NCBI RefSeq assembly: GCF_000695625.1
Contig: NZ_JMQI01000077.1
Coordinates: forward strand, 124,001-188,000
Length of the DNA: 64,000 bases
Reading direction: 5' to 3'
From: Amycolatopsis rifamycinica
Lineage (GTDB): Bacteria; Actinomycetota; Actinomycetes; Mycobacteriales; Pseudonocardiaceae
Part shown: positions 32,616 through 40,610 of the stretch, in pieces
How the letters are laid out: each line of letters starts with the position of its first letter
How positions within the stretch are numbered: position 1 is the stretch's first letter
Notes under the pieces: generated by a model
Told to the model about the DNA's origin: nothing
Database searches by the model: none
The model's input: only the letters and a program-made list of their open reading frames with translations
Made by a program: the position numbers and the translations under genes

Positions 32616-33542
32616 GTGAGTGTCGCGGCCGTCGAGATCAGCGGGCTGGTCAAAAGTTTCGGCTCCACCCGCGCGGTCGACGGCCTCGACCTGCGGATGG
32701 AGCGCGGCAGCCTGCTCGCCCTGCTCGGCCCGAACGGGGCCGGCAAGACCACCACCGTCGAGATCTGCGAAGGCTTCCTCCGCGCTGACGCCGGCTCGGT
32801 GCGCGTGCTCGGCCTCGACCCGGTCCGCGAGTCTTCGGCGCTGCGCCCCCGCGTCGGCATCATGCCCCAGGGCGGCGGCGCGTACCCGGGCGTCCGGGCC
32901 GACGAGATGCTCCGGCTGGTGGCGTCCTGCGCCGCGACCCCGCTGGACCCGGCGTGGCTGCTGGACGTCCTCGGGCTGGCCCCGGTCCGGCGCACCCCGT
33001 TCAAGCGCCTCTCCGGCGGCCAGCAGCAGCGGCTCTCGCTGGCGTGCGCCCTGGTCGGGCGGCCGGAGCTGGTGTTCCTCGACGAGCCGACGGCGGGCAT
33101 GGACCCGCAGGCCCGCCGCCTGGTGTGGGACCTGCTGGGCGCGCTGCGCGCCGACGGCGTCTCGGTGCTGCTGACGACGCACCTGATGGAAGAGGCCGAG
33201 GCGCTGGCCGACACGGTGGTGATCGTCGACCACGGCAAGGTCGTCGTGTCCGGCGCGCCGCAGTCGCTGACGATGGACGAGACGGGCAACGCGGGCCTGC
33301 GCTTCAAGGCCCGCACCCGCCTCGACACGGCCCTGCTGACGGCGGCGCTGCCGGAGGGCTACGCGGTGCGCGAGTCGGCGCCGGGGACGTACGTGGTGGC
33401 GGGCTCGATCGACCCGCAGGTGGTCTCGACGGTCACGGCGTGGTGCGCGCAGCAGGGTGTGCTGCCGGAGGAACTGCAGGTCGGCAAGCGGACCCTGGAA
33501 GAGGTCTTCCTGGAGCTGACCGGACGGGAGCTGCGGGCATGA
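32616..33542 (+). CDS. ABC transporter ATP-binding protein
   Basis: A 308-residue ATPase of the DrrA-type exporter class. Walker A is LGPNGAGKTTTVEI, the signature is LSGGQQQRLSL, Walker B is LVFLDEPTAGMD, and the switch His is in LLTTHLMEEAE. The C-terminal 80-residue extension is typical of ABC-2 exporters. The GTG at 32616 lies six bases after the mptB stop and eight bases after TATCGT. It overlaps the permease start as ATGA. The equivalent pair lies at this place in mycobacteria; substrate unknown. Confidence 0.9.
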   Translation: MSVAAVEISGLVKSFGSTRAVDGLDLRMERGSLLALLGPNGAGKTTTVEICEGFLRADAGSVRVLGLDPVRESSALRPRVGIMPQGGGAYPGVRADEMLRLVASCAATPLDPAWLLDVLGLAPVRRTPFKRLSGGQQQRLSLACALVGRPELVFLDEPTAGMDPQARRLVWDLLGALRADGVSVLLTTHLMEEAEALADTVVIVDHGKVVVSGAPQSLTMDETGNAGLRFKARTRLDTALLTAALPEGYAVRESAPGTYVVAGSIDPQVVSTVTAWCAQQGVLPEELQVGKRTLEEVFLELTGRELRA

Positions 33543-34324
33543 GCGTGTTCGAGCCCGGGGTCTTCGCTCCGGCACCCGGGCGGGGGTCGCTGGGCCGCAT
33601 GCTGCGCACGCACGCGCGGGTGGAGGTCAGCCTGACGCTGCGCCACGGCGAGCAGGTGCTGCTGACGCTGCTGATCCCGCTGGCGCTGCTCATCGGGTTG
33701 TCGCTGCTGGACATCCTCCCGGCGGCTTCGCTGGGCCCGGTTCCCCGAGTGGACTGGATCACACCGCGGATCCTGGCGCTGGCGGTGATGTCGTCGGCGT
33801 TCACCGGCCAGGCGATCGCCCTCGGCTTCGACCGGCGGTACGGGGTGCTGAAGCGCCTCTCGGCCACGGCGTTGCCGAGGTGGCTCCTGGTGGCGGGCCG
33901 CCTTGCGGCGGCGCTGGTGGTCGTGGTCCTGCAGTCGGTGATCATCGGCGTGGTGGCGGCGTTCCTGGGCTGGTCGCCATCGGTGGCCGGGCTCTTCTCG
34001 GCGGTCCTGTTGCTGGTCTTCGGGACGTTGGCCTTCGGAGCGCTGGGCGTGCTCTTGGGCGGCGCGCTGCGGGCGGAAGCGGTGCTGGCGCTGGCGAACA
34101 TCGTGTGGTTCGTACTGCTGCTGGCGGGCGGGATCCTCCTGGCGCCGTCGTCGCTGCCTTCGGGGATGGCGCGCGTGGTGGAGCTGCTGCCGTCGGGCGC
34201 GCTGGCGGAGGGGATGCGCGCGGCCTTGGTGGACGGGTCGTTCGCGCCGGGGCCGCTGGCGGTGCTCGCGATCTGGGCGGTGGTCGCCGGAGCGGTGGCC
34301 ACCCGCACGACGAAACTCACCTGA
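33539..34324 (+). CDS. ABC-2 type permease
   Basis: A 261-residue membrane protein with six predicted helices, in the ABC-2 layout (VLLTLLIPLALLIGLSLLD, AVMSSAFTGQAIALGFDRR and a hydrophobic second half). It forms an exporter with the upstream ATPase. The ATG at 33539 overlaps the ATPase stop; the longer open frame upstream is the ATPase gene read in another frame. Helix endings such as RRYGVLKRLSATALPRW are typical of the coupling region. Confidence 0.88.
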   Translation: MSVFEPGVFAPAPGRGSLGRMLRTHARVEVSLTLRHGEQVLLTLLIPLALLIGLSLLDILPAASLGPVPRVDWITPRILALAVMSSAFTGQAIALGFDRRYGVLKRLSATALPRWLLVAGRLAAALVVVVLQSVIIGVVAAFLGWSPSVAGLFSAVLLLVFGTLAFGALGVLLGGALRAEAVLALANIVWFVLLLAGGILLAPSSLPSGMARVVELLPSGALAEGMRAALVDGSFAPGPLAVLAIWAVVAGAVATRTTKLT

Positions 34325-34466
34325 GGACCCGGCGCCGGTTGTCGTGAGTGGTGAACCGGCCTCGACACCGACGACCTGGTCCCGTCCTTGCGTGACTTAG
34401 GTCCCTTGCGGCCGTGGCCGTCTTCTGGGCGTCCGGACCGGCCGGAAGCGCGTTTTCCGTGCGCTC

Positions 34467-34472
34467 TACCAT
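34467..34472 (+). promoter_or_regulatory. -10 box of leaderless ctaA transcript
   Basis: TACCAT, seven bases before the GTG at 34480. Confidence 0.45.
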
Positions 34473-34479
34473 CGATGCC

Positions 34480-35445
34480 GTGCCGTTCACCAGCCTCGTC
34501 GCCCGTCTGCCGTTTCCCTCCGCCGCCGTGCAGCGGGCCGTCGGGATCGCCGCGGTCCTCGCGCAGGCGCTGATCGGCGTCACCGGGTCCATCGTGCGCG
34601 TCACCGGGTCCGGGCTCGGCTGCCCGACCTGGCCCGAATGCGTGGCCGGCAGCCTCGTGCCGAAGCACGACTCCGGGATCGACGCGCTCAACCAGTGGAT
34701 CGAGTTCGGCAACCGGCTGCTGACCGGCGTCGTCATCCTGGTCGCCGCCGTCGCGGTGGTGACGGCGTGGCGCGTGCAGATCGACCACCCGGGCCGCAAG
34801 CGCCTGGTGAAGCTGGCCTGGACGATGCCCGGCGGCGTCGTGCTGCAGGCCGTCGTCGGCGGTCTCACGGTGCTTGCGAAGCTGGAGTGGTGGACCGTCG
34901 CGATCCACTTCCTCGCCACGACCCCGCTCGTCTGGCTCGCCGTCCTCCTGCTGCGCGCGTTCCGCGAAGGCGACGAAGCGCCGCGGCTCCTGGTCCCGGC
35001 GGCCGGCCGCACGATCCTGGTCCTGCTCGCCGTGGTGATGTGGCTCGTGCTGGCGGCGGGCACCACGGTGACCGGCGCCGGCCCGCACAGCGGCGACATC
35101 AACACCCACCGCCTCGACGCCCCGGTCGAGGCCCTCGCCCAGGTCCACGGCGGCCTGCTGGTGCTCTACCTGCTGCTGCTCGCCGTGTTCGGCCTGCAGC
35201 TGCTGCGCGTCGGCGCCCCGAAGAGCCTCTGGCAGCGCTACACGGTGGTCTGGGTGGTCGCCGTCGCGCAGGGTGGGCTCGGTTCGCTGCAGTACGCGCT
35301 GGGCGTGCCGGAGGCGATGGTGTCGTTCCACGTCCTGGGCGCGATGGCGGTCATCGTCGCGACGGCCTCGCTGTGGACCGGCAGCCGCGACCGCGGCCCG
35401 GTGACCTCGCTGACCGCGGCGCCGCGTGAGCTCACAGCCGCTTGA
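34480..35445 (+). CDS. ctaA: Heme A synthase (COX15/CtaA)
   Basis: A 321-residue membrane protein with eight helices. TGSIVRVTGSGLGCPTWPEC (about residues 30-49) is the first heme-binding region with its Cys pair, and QWIEFGNRLLTG, VAIHFLATTP and VSFHVLGAM carry the others' His or Glu. It oxidizes heme O to heme A for cytochrome aa3. I choose GTG 34480 because the -10 is seven bases upstream; an ATG-like start at 34414 would add 22 non-conserved residues. In mycobacteria ctaA, qor and ctaB sit in this block as well. Confidence 0.9.
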   Translation: MPFTSLVARLPFPSAAVQRAVGIAAVLAQALIGVTGSIVRVTGSGLGCPTWPECVAGSLVPKHDSGIDALNQWIEFGNRLLTGVVILVAAVAVVTAWRVQIDHPGRKRLVKLAWTMPGGVVLQAVVGGLTVLAKLEWWTVAIHFLATTPLVWLAVLLLRAFREGDEAPRLLVPAAGRTILVLLAVVMWLVLAAGTTVTGAGPHSGDINTHRLDAPVEALAQVHGGLLVLYLLLLAVFGLQLLRVGAPKSLWQRYTVVWVVAVAQGGLGSLQYALGVPEAMVSFHVLGAMAVIVATASLWTGSRDRGPVTSLTAAPRELTAA

Positions 35446-35496
35446 CGGCAACGCTCGCTTAATCCCGCGTCAGCGTGCACGTCCCCGCCGGTGGGT

Positions 35497-35502
35497 TATC
35501 GT
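35497..35502 (+). promoter_or_regulatory. -10 box of leaderless desaturase transcript
   Basis: TATCGT, seven bases before the ATG at 35510. Confidence 0.4.
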
Positions 35503-35509
35503 TCGCGCC

Positions 35510-36427
35510 ATGACGTCGCGCACCGCGCCCAAGCCGATGATCTCCCACCGCCGTGGCACCGGGGAGATGCTCGTGCTCAAGACCTTCCTGCTGGTGCCGT
35601 TCGCGGCCCTGCTCGTCGCGGTCCCCCTGGTGTGGGGCTGGGGCATGAGCTGGGTCGACCTGATCCTCGCGGCGGCGTTCTACGTGTTCGCCACGCTCGG
35701 CGTGACGGTCGGCTTCCACCGGTACTTCACCCACGGCGCGTTCAAGGCGTCGCGCCCGCTCCGGGTGGTCCTGGCGATCGCGGGCAGCATGGCGGTCCAG
35801 GGCTCGGTGATCTTCTGGGTGGCCAGCCACCGCCGCCACCACGCGTTCGCCGACCGCGAGGGCGACCCGCACTCGCCGTGGCTGTTCGGCACCTCGCCGT
35901 CGGCGTTGCTGCGGGGGTTCTGGCACGCGCACATGGGGTGGATGTTCGGCCGCGAGGTGACGAACGCGGACCGCTTCGCCCCGGACCTGGTGGCGGACCC
36001 GGACGTGCGCTGGGTGAACCGCTACTTCTGGCTGTGGATCACCCTGAGCCTGGCCCTGCCGGCGATCCTCGGCGGCCTGATCTCGTGGTCCTGGTGGGGC
36101 TTCGTGACGGCGTTCTTCTGGGCGGGACTGGTCCGCATCGCGTTCCTGCACCACGTGACGTGGTCGGTGAACTCGGTGTGCCACCTGATCGGGGAACGGC
36201 CGTTCGCCAGCCGCGACAAGGCGGCCAACTTCTGGCCCCTGGCCCTGCTGTCGATGGGCGAGTCCTGGCACAACTCCCACCACGCGGACCCGACCTGCGC
36301 CCGGCACGGGGTGCTGCGGGGACAGGTGGATGTTTCGGCACGGGTGATCTGGGCGTTTGAGCGGCTCGGCTGGGCGACGGATGTCCGGTGGCCGCGGGCT
36401 GAGCGGTTGGCCGCGAAGCGGCTTTGA
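35510..36427 (+). CDS. Acyl-CoA (stearoyl-CoA type) delta-9 desaturase
   Basis: A 305-residue membrane di-iron desaturase. The three His boxes are present: GFHRYFTHGAF (about residue 70), ASHRRHHAFAD (about 107) and ESWHNSHHADP (about 256), with two pairs of membrane helices. It introduces a cis double bond into acyl-CoA. The GC-rich C-terminus ends at the stop at 36427. The ATG at 35510 is chosen by the -10 spacing. It is not part of the conserved mycobacterial order, so it is probably an insertion between ctaA and ctaB. Confidence 0.9.
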   Translation: MTSRTAPKPMISHRRGTGEMLVLKTFLLVPFAALLVAVPLVWGWGMSWVDLILAAAFYVFATLGVTVGFHRYFTHGAFKASRPLRVVLAIAGSMAVQGSVIFWVASHRRHHAFADREGDPHSPWLFGTSPSALLRGFWHAHMGWMFGREVTNADRFAPDLVADPDVRWVNRYFWLWITLSLALPAILGGLISWSWWGFVTAFFWAGLVRIAFLHHVTWSVNSVCHLIGERPFASRDKAANFWPLALLSMGESWHNSHHADPTCARHGVLRGQVDVSARVIWAFERLGWATDVRWPRAERLAAKRL

Positions 36428-36492
36428 TCACCGCAGTTGGATCACTGCGCGTAGCCGGGCCTTCTCTACCGTGTCTTACGTCGATCGATAAC

Positions 36493-36522
36493 TTTCCGTT
36501 ACTTCCCACGAAAGAACGGAAA
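36493..36522 (+). promoter_or_regulatory. Inverted repeat upstream of the small secreted-peptide gene
   Basis: TTTCCGTT (36493-36500) and AACGGAAA (36515-36522) are perfect eight-base arms 14 bases apart. The right arm overlaps the GGAAAAGG ribosome site, so a folded mRNA would hide it. Confidence 0.5.
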
Positions 36523-36529
36523 AGGCAAA

Positions 36530-36709
36530 GTGAAGCTCCTCGGCGGGCAGAAGCACCACAGCGGTCGCACACTACTGGTGGCCGCGATCATGCTTGCGTT
36601 CACGACGATCGGGGCGGCCGCACCGATGGTGGCAACGCAGGAACCGGTCGTCACGGTCACCGCGGCCCCCGGCGACGGGAACGGTGGCGGCGGAAACACC
36701 GGCAACTGA
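36530..36709 (+). CDS. Small secreted peptide (59 residues), unrecognised
   Basis: GTG at 36530, four bases after GGAAAAGG, and TGA at 36707-36709. The protein has a basic N-terminus (KLLGGQKHHSGR), a hydrophobic core (TLLVAAIMLAFTTIGAAAP) and a likely AAA or AAP cleavage site, leaving about 28 residues: ATQEPVVTVTAAPGDG and a Gly/Asn tail (GNGGGGNTGN). No Cys. It may be a secreted or wall-bound peptide. A convergent hairpin ends it. I do not recognise a family; the coding call rests on ribosome site, signal peptide and codon use. Confidence 0.6.
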   Translation: MKLLGGQKHHSGRTLLVAAIMLAFTTIGAAAPMVATQEPVVTVTAAPGDGNGGGGNTGN

Positions 36710-36738
36710 CGAGCCGGTTTCCGAAGGAACGGGAAGAG

Positions 36739-36778
36739 ATCCTCGTCACGGACGCGAACTCGCGTTGGTCACGAGGAT
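36739..36778. terminator. Bidirectional hairpin between convergent genes
   Basis: ATCCTCGT and ACGAGGAT form the outer stem and ACGCGA-AC-TCGCGT a second inner stem. It covers the end of the unknown leftward gene (stop 36769-36771) and follows the small secreted-peptide gene. Confidence 0.6.
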
Positions 36779-37971
36779 TTCCACCGAAAGGCTATTCCGT
36801 AGTTTTCTCGCGGGTGGCACCCGTCGATGAAGGTGTGCCGGACGAAACCGTCCTCGGCGGGGAGCAGGTGCGGATCACCATCCGGCGGACGGCACCGTCG
36901 CTCGTATTCGGTCTGTTCCGCATACCACCAGCAAGCTTCGGGAAGACATTCCCCGTCGAAGGTGATCTGCACGGTCAAGCCGGCCACCGGCTTGCCGTCC
37001 GGAGCGCACAGACCGGGCGCAATACCGTGGTGGTCGACGTCGACGTTGACCCACTCGCGCGCCTCGGCGAGCTCCCCGTCGAGCGCCTCGGACAAGAAGG
37101 TGTACCGCTCGCCCCGGCGAAGTGCCCGGCGGAAGCGCAGGTGAGCTCGGACGGGGTCACCCGGATGCGCTCCGGGTGAGGTGACCAGCCGGCATGCCCA
37201 AAGAGCCGTCACCGGAATCTCTTCCGGCTCGTGCGCCCAGCCGGTCAGCGCGTGCACGCGATAGCCGTCGACACCGTCCTCACAGGCGATGATGTCGCGT
37301 TCGGTGATGCGGCGACGCACCGTTCTGCGATGCATCACCGCGGTGACGATCATGCGTTCCACGAACACCGGCTGCGCTCCCTTGGACGCCACCCGAGCTC
37401 GCCAGCCGACGCGCTCGTCGCTCGCGACCTCCACGACGGCACGCCCGATGTCGATGTAGAACCGCCAGCCCGGTTCGTCCAGGGAGACCAGTTTCCTCGC
37501 CAAGCAGCCGGCCAAGTCGCCGACGGCTCGACCCCATGCTTTGTGCATCGGCGTGGTGGTGCTGGGTGGCGGATCACCGAAGACGCCCCGCAACCGCATC
37601 AGCTGTTTGAAACGGTCCTCGAGCGCCGCCTTCCACGTGGTTTCCCCAGGCGCCGGCGGTATCCGGAAGGCCGCCAGCAGAGTGTTGCGGCGGCGCGAAT
37701 CCCCCGCCGAGCCGAGCTTGCCGATCTCGTCGGTGATCAGCCCCAACACGGCGTACGCGCGCGATTCGGGCGGTTCGGCGGACAACACCGCCGTCGGCGC
37801 CACCAAAGAGCGGAGTGCGGCGGCCGACTTGCTCGCCGGCTCTTCGATCGCATAGCGGAGGAACCGGATCGGTCCGCCGTTCGGACGAGTCGCCAACCAC
37901 CGCAGGGCCTCTTCGACCTTCCCCGGGCAAGCCGGCTCGTCGACGCGCTCTCCGTCCATCGGGATGGTCAC
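36769..37971 (-). CDS. Unrecognised 400-residue protein
   Basis: Residues about 1-180 are helical (KVEEALRWLATRP, RAYAVLGLITDEIGKLG, KAALEDRFKQLMRL) and about 190-400 beta-rich, with RRITERDIIACEDGVDGY, RRGERYTFLSEAL, EWVNVDVDHHGIAPG and CHPRENYGIAFRW. The C-terminal half resembles a domain at the end of some actinomycete regulator-like proteins, but I cannot name it. No signal peptide or helix-turn-helix is evident. The GTG at 37971 has GGAGG five bases upstream; the earlier in-frame ATG at 38082 lacks a site. Lower GC than neighbours. Convergent with the small peptide gene, divergent from a small membrane protein. Confidence 0.6.
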   Translation of the reverse strand: MTIPMDGERVDEPACPGKVEEALRWLATRPNGGPIRFLRYAIEEPASKSAAALRSLVAPTAVLSAEPPESRAYAVLGLITDEIGKLGSAGDSRRRNTLLAAFRIPPAPGETTWKAALEDRFKQLMRLRGVFGDPPPSTTTPMHKAWGRAVGDLAGCLARKLVSLDEPGWRFYIDIGRAVVEVASDERVGWRARVASKGAQPVFVERMIVTAVMHRRTVRRRITERDIIACEDGVDGYRVHALTGWAHEPEEIPVTALWACRLVTSPGAHPGDPVRAHLRFRRALRRGERYTFLSEALDGELAEAREWVNVDVDHHGIAPGLCAPDGKPVAGLTVQITFDGECLPEACWWYAEQTEYERRCRPPDGDPHLLPAEDGFVRHTFIDGCHPRENYGIAFRWKSS

Positions 37972-38121
37972 GACATCCTCCACCGGCAATGATCGACAAT
38001 CTCCCGGCAACTCCGGACAACGACGAGAGGTCGTCGACAGCCGGATGGCGACGAGAAACCGGCCGAGGAAACAAAAGATCATTTCCGGTCCGCCCAGTCC
38101 GGGGTCACCATTGCCCTAGGC

Positions 38122-38131
38122 GTACTAGTAC
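38122..38131. promoter_or_regulatory. Perfect palindrome upstream of small membrane-protein gene
   Basis: GTACTAGTAC, in the 181-base divergent region between the unknown 400-residue gene and the small membrane-protein gene. Confidence 0.35.
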
Positions 38132-38152
38132 ACCATCAAGAGAGGGAGAACA

Positions 38153-38344
38153 ATGGCCCAGGACGTCGCCGGAAGATCGGATACGCCGTCGCCCCGGCGG
38201 GACGACGGCCGCCCACTTCGCGAATTGATCAAAGCCGGCCTGGCCGGCATCGGCGGGCTCTATTTGATCACCGGCTCATTGGCCGTGACCGCAATCGGGG
38301 CGATCGTCGCGATCGTTCTCGTGGCCGCGCAGGCGGCCCGGTGA
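38153..38344 (+). CDS. Small single-pass membrane protein (63 residues)
   Basis: The ATG at 38153 follows AGGGAG by five bases. The N-terminal 35 residues are charged (DTPSPRRDDGRPLRELIKAG) and the C-terminal half is one hydrophobic helix (LYLITGSLAVTAIGAIVAIV and LVAAQAAR). No family recognised. Its stop abuts the convergent ATP-grasp gene by one base. It lies with the secreted peptide and the 400-residue gene in a lower-GC patch. Confidence 0.6.
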   Translation: MAQDVAGRSDTPSPRRDDGRPLRELIKAGLAGIGGLYLITGSLAVTAIGAIVAIVLVAAQAAR

Positions 38345-39205
38345 CTACGCCAGCTGCTGCCGCACCGCCGAGGCGAAGCGCGTCGGTGCGCTCGCGTCCG
38401 CCTGGCGGAAGCCCAGCGACGGCTCCGTCAGCTCCAGCTCCAGCAGCAACGGCTTCCCGTCGCCCCCACGCACCAGGTCCACCCGCGCGTACAGCAGCTC
38501 GGCCCGCAGGATCCCCAGCAACGCCGAAGCCGCGTCCAGGACGTCCTCCGCCAGCGCCACCGCGTCCGCGGGCGGCGAGGCCGGCGCCAGCTCCTCCGCC
38601 AGGTACAGCCCCGAAGAATCCATTGTGGACCCCAGCATCGCACCCTTGGTGAACGCGTGGGAATAGATTCCGCCGAGGTACACCAGGGCCAGCTCACCAG
38701 ATGTGTCCACACTGGACTGGTAGGGCTGGATCAACGCCGTGTGCCCCTCGGCGTGCAAGGAGGCCACGTGCGAGGACGCGTCGGCCCCGGCGGCGAACCG
38801 GGCCGCACCACGCGATCCCGCTCCCACCGATGGCTTCACCACGAAGTCCGACGACGGGAACGCGGCCTTCGAGTCGGGCGGGACCAGCGAAGTGGGCACC
38901 ACCGCCACGCCCGCGTCGAGCAGCTCCACCAGGTACGACTTGTCCGTGTTCCAGCGCACCACGGCCGCGGAGTTGAGCAACGACGGCACCGACTCGCACC
39001 ACGCGAGGAACTCCGCGCGGCGGGACGGGTAGTCCCAGGTCGCGCGCAGGATCACCGCGTCCGCCGAGGCGAAGTCGAACGCCGAATCCCAGGGTGCCCA
39101 CGAAACCGAAAAGCCCAGCGAGGACAACGCCGGCACGACCGCGTCGTCGTCGCCGTCACCCGAGGGGAGTTCCGCGCAGCTGACCAGGACCGCCGTGCGG
39201 CTCAC
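38345..39205 (-). CDS. ATP-grasp domain protein
   Basis: A 286-residue protein of the RimK/glutathione-synthetase-like ATP-grasp fold. The N-terminal domain has VILRATWDYPSRRAEFLAW, the central lid has DFVVKPSVGAGSRGA, and the C-terminal metal-binding strand is YARVDLVRGGDGKPLLLELE with the family's final Glu/Asn region. ATP-grasp enzymes join a carboxyl to an amine or thiol. The substrate is unknown. The GTG at 39205 overlaps the upstream small gene's stop (GTGA), so the two are a coupled pair. Confidence 0.8.
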   Translation of the reverse strand: MSRTAVLVSCAELPSGDGDDDAVVPALSSLGFSVSWAPWDSAFDFASADAVILRATWDYPSRRAEFLAWCESVPSLLNSAAVVRWNTDKSYLVELLDAGVAVVPTSLVPPDSKAAFPSSDFVVKPSVGAGSRGAARFAAGADASSHVASLHAEGHTALIQPYQSSVDTSGELALVYLGGIYSHAFTKGAMLGSTMDSSGLYLAEELAPASPPADAVALAEDVLDAASALLGILRAELLYARVDLVRGGDGKPLLLELELTEPSLGFRQADASAPTRFASAVRQQLA

Positions 39206-39504
39206 TTGCCTGCCATCTTGCGGCGGTGCTCCGGGCCGATCTTCGTCTGGTTGACCGTCTCCGCGTCCCACGTCGCCGGGGCGAGGTCCTCGACCGCCTC
39301 GATCAGCGCCTCGCCGGTGGCCACCGAGGGCACCACCACGTCGCCGAGGGCGCCGTCCGCGCCCACCAGCACGACGCGCGCTCCGGCGCGGCCGATGTTC
39401 TCCACCACCGCGCGGGACGGCTTGCCGTGCGCCTTCACGAACTTGCGGGCCGCGCCCAGCTGTGCGCTGGTCGGCGGGACGACAGCTTCAGATGATTCGG
39501 ACAC
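39202..39504 (-). CDS. Conserved small protein paired with ATP-grasp
   Basis: About 100 residues; no signal peptide. A helical N-terminus (AQLGAARKFVKAHGKPSRAVV) precedes a small Rossmann-like stretch (ARVVLVGADGALGDVVV) and a helical end (EALIEAVEDL). The GTG at 39504 lies seven bases after TATGGT and is my choice; ATG 39516 is the alternative. I do not recognise the family. Coupling to the ATP-grasp gene suggests it is a substrate, carrier or partner of that enzyme. Confidence 0.6.
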   Translation of the reverse strand: MSESSEAVVPPTSAQLGAARKFVKAHGKPSRAVVENIGRAGARVVLVGADGALGDVVVPSVATGEALIEAVEDLAPATWDAETVNQTKIGPEHRRKMAGK

Positions 39505-39511
39505 GTACGGA

Positions 39512-39517
39512 ACCATA
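39512..39517 (-). promoter_or_regulatory. -10 box of the small gene/ATP-grasp operon
   Basis: TATGGT on the minus strand, seven bases before the GTG at 39504. Confidence 0.4.
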
Positions 39518-39596
39518 ACCAACGGAGAGCCGGAACGCGGAACAGCGTGGCGTCGGCCATAGTTGCACCCGGGAGAACCCGACCCGAGGAGGAACC

Positions 39597-40565
39597 ATGC
39601 CCACCGCAGTGCAGGTGACGAAGACCGGCGGCCCGGAAGTGCTCGAACCGGCCGAAGTGGACGTCCGCGCCCCGCAGGCCGGCGAACTCCTGGTCGACGT
39701 CGCCGCGGCCGGGGTCAACTACATCGACACCTATCAGCGCCAGGGCATCTACCCGATGGACCTGCCCTTCGTGCTCGGTCTCGAGGGCGCCGGCACGGTC
39801 GTGGAGGCGGGCGCCGACACCGGCTTCGCGCCCGGGGACCGCGTCGCCTGGCAGGGGTCGATCGGCAGCTACGCCGCCCGCAAGCTCGTCCCGGCGTCGG
39901 TCGCGGTGCGGGTCCCCGAAGGTGTCTCCCTCGAGACCGCCGCCGCCACCATGCTGCAGGGCATCACCGCGCACTACCTGGTCGCCTCGACCTTCGAGGT
40001 CAAGGCGGGCCACGACGTGCTCGTCCACGCCGCCGCGGGCGGTGTCGGCCTGCTGCTGGTGCAGCTGGCGAAGGCGCGCGGCGCCCGCGTCATCGGCACG
40101 GTGTCGACCGAGGAGAAGGCGAAGCTGGCCCGCGAAGCCGGCGCCGACGAGGTCATCCGCTACGACCGCGACGACTTCGCGAAGATCACCCGCGAGCTGA
40201 CGAACGGCGAGGGCGTCGACGTCGTGTACGACGGCGTCGGCAAGGACACCATCGACGGCAGCCTGGCCAGCCTGAAGGTCCGCGGCCTGCTCGCGCTCTT
40301 CGGCGCCTCCAGCGGCCCAGTCCCGCCGCTCGACCCGCAGCGCCTCAACTCCGGCGGCTCGCTCTACCTGACCCGCCCGACGTCCGGCCACTACGTCCGC
40401 ACCCGCGAGGAGCTGGACTGGCGCGCGAAGGAGCTCTTCGACGCCATCGCGGCCGGGCAGCTCGACATCCGCATCGGCGGCAAGTACCCGCTGGCCGACG
40501 CCCGCAAGGCCCACGAGGACCTGCAGGGCCGCCGCACCACCGGCAAGCTCCTGCTCATCCCCTGA
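39597..40565 (+). CDS. qor: NADPH:quinone reductase (Qor-like, zinc-free MDR)
   Basis: A 322-residue medium-chain reductase without zinc ligands. The N-terminal domain has VAAAGVNYIDTYQRQGIYP and the Rossmann motif is HAAAGGVGLLLVQLAKARG (about residues 143-161). It reduces quinones with NADPH. The ATG has GAGGAGG upstream. Together with ctaA, ctaB and suf the gene occurs in this block in mycobacteria too, so it belongs to the conserved order. It is followed by a strong bidirectional terminator. Confidence 0.9.
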   Translation: MPTAVQVTKTGGPEVLEPAEVDVRAPQAGELLVDVAAAGVNYIDTYQRQGIYPMDLPFVLGLEGAGTVVEAGADTGFAPGDRVAWQGSIGSYAARKLVPASVAVRVPEGVSLETAAATMLQGITAHYLVASTFEVKAGHDVLVHAAAGGVGLLLVQLAKARGARVIGTVSTEEKAKLAREAGADEVIRYDRDDFAKITRELTNGEGVDVVYDGVGKDTIDGSLASLKVRGLLALFGASSGPVPPLDPQRLNSGGSLYLTRPTSGHYVRTREELDWRAKELFDAIAAGQLDIRIGGKYPLADARKAHEDLQGRRTTGKLLLIP

Positions 40566-40570
40566 CGCGA

Positions 40571-40602
40571 AAAGCGGCACTTTCACGTGAAAGTGCCGCT
40601 TT
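40571..40602. terminator. 32-base perfect palindrome, bidirectional terminator
   Basis: 16-base arms from AAAGCGGCACTTTCAC inwards, with A-rich and T-rich ends. It sits between convergent qor and the FKBP gene and suits both directions. Confidence 0.8.
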
Positions 40603-40610
40603 CGGCGTTC

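Noticed and set aside
30039..33575. A leftward open frame of nearly 1,200 codons across sufR, mptB and the ABC genes
   Set aside because: Only the sufR part is a recognisable protein. The rest is the antisense of mptB and the ATPase and is Arg/Asp/Gln-rich low complexity, a known artefact of high-GC DNA.
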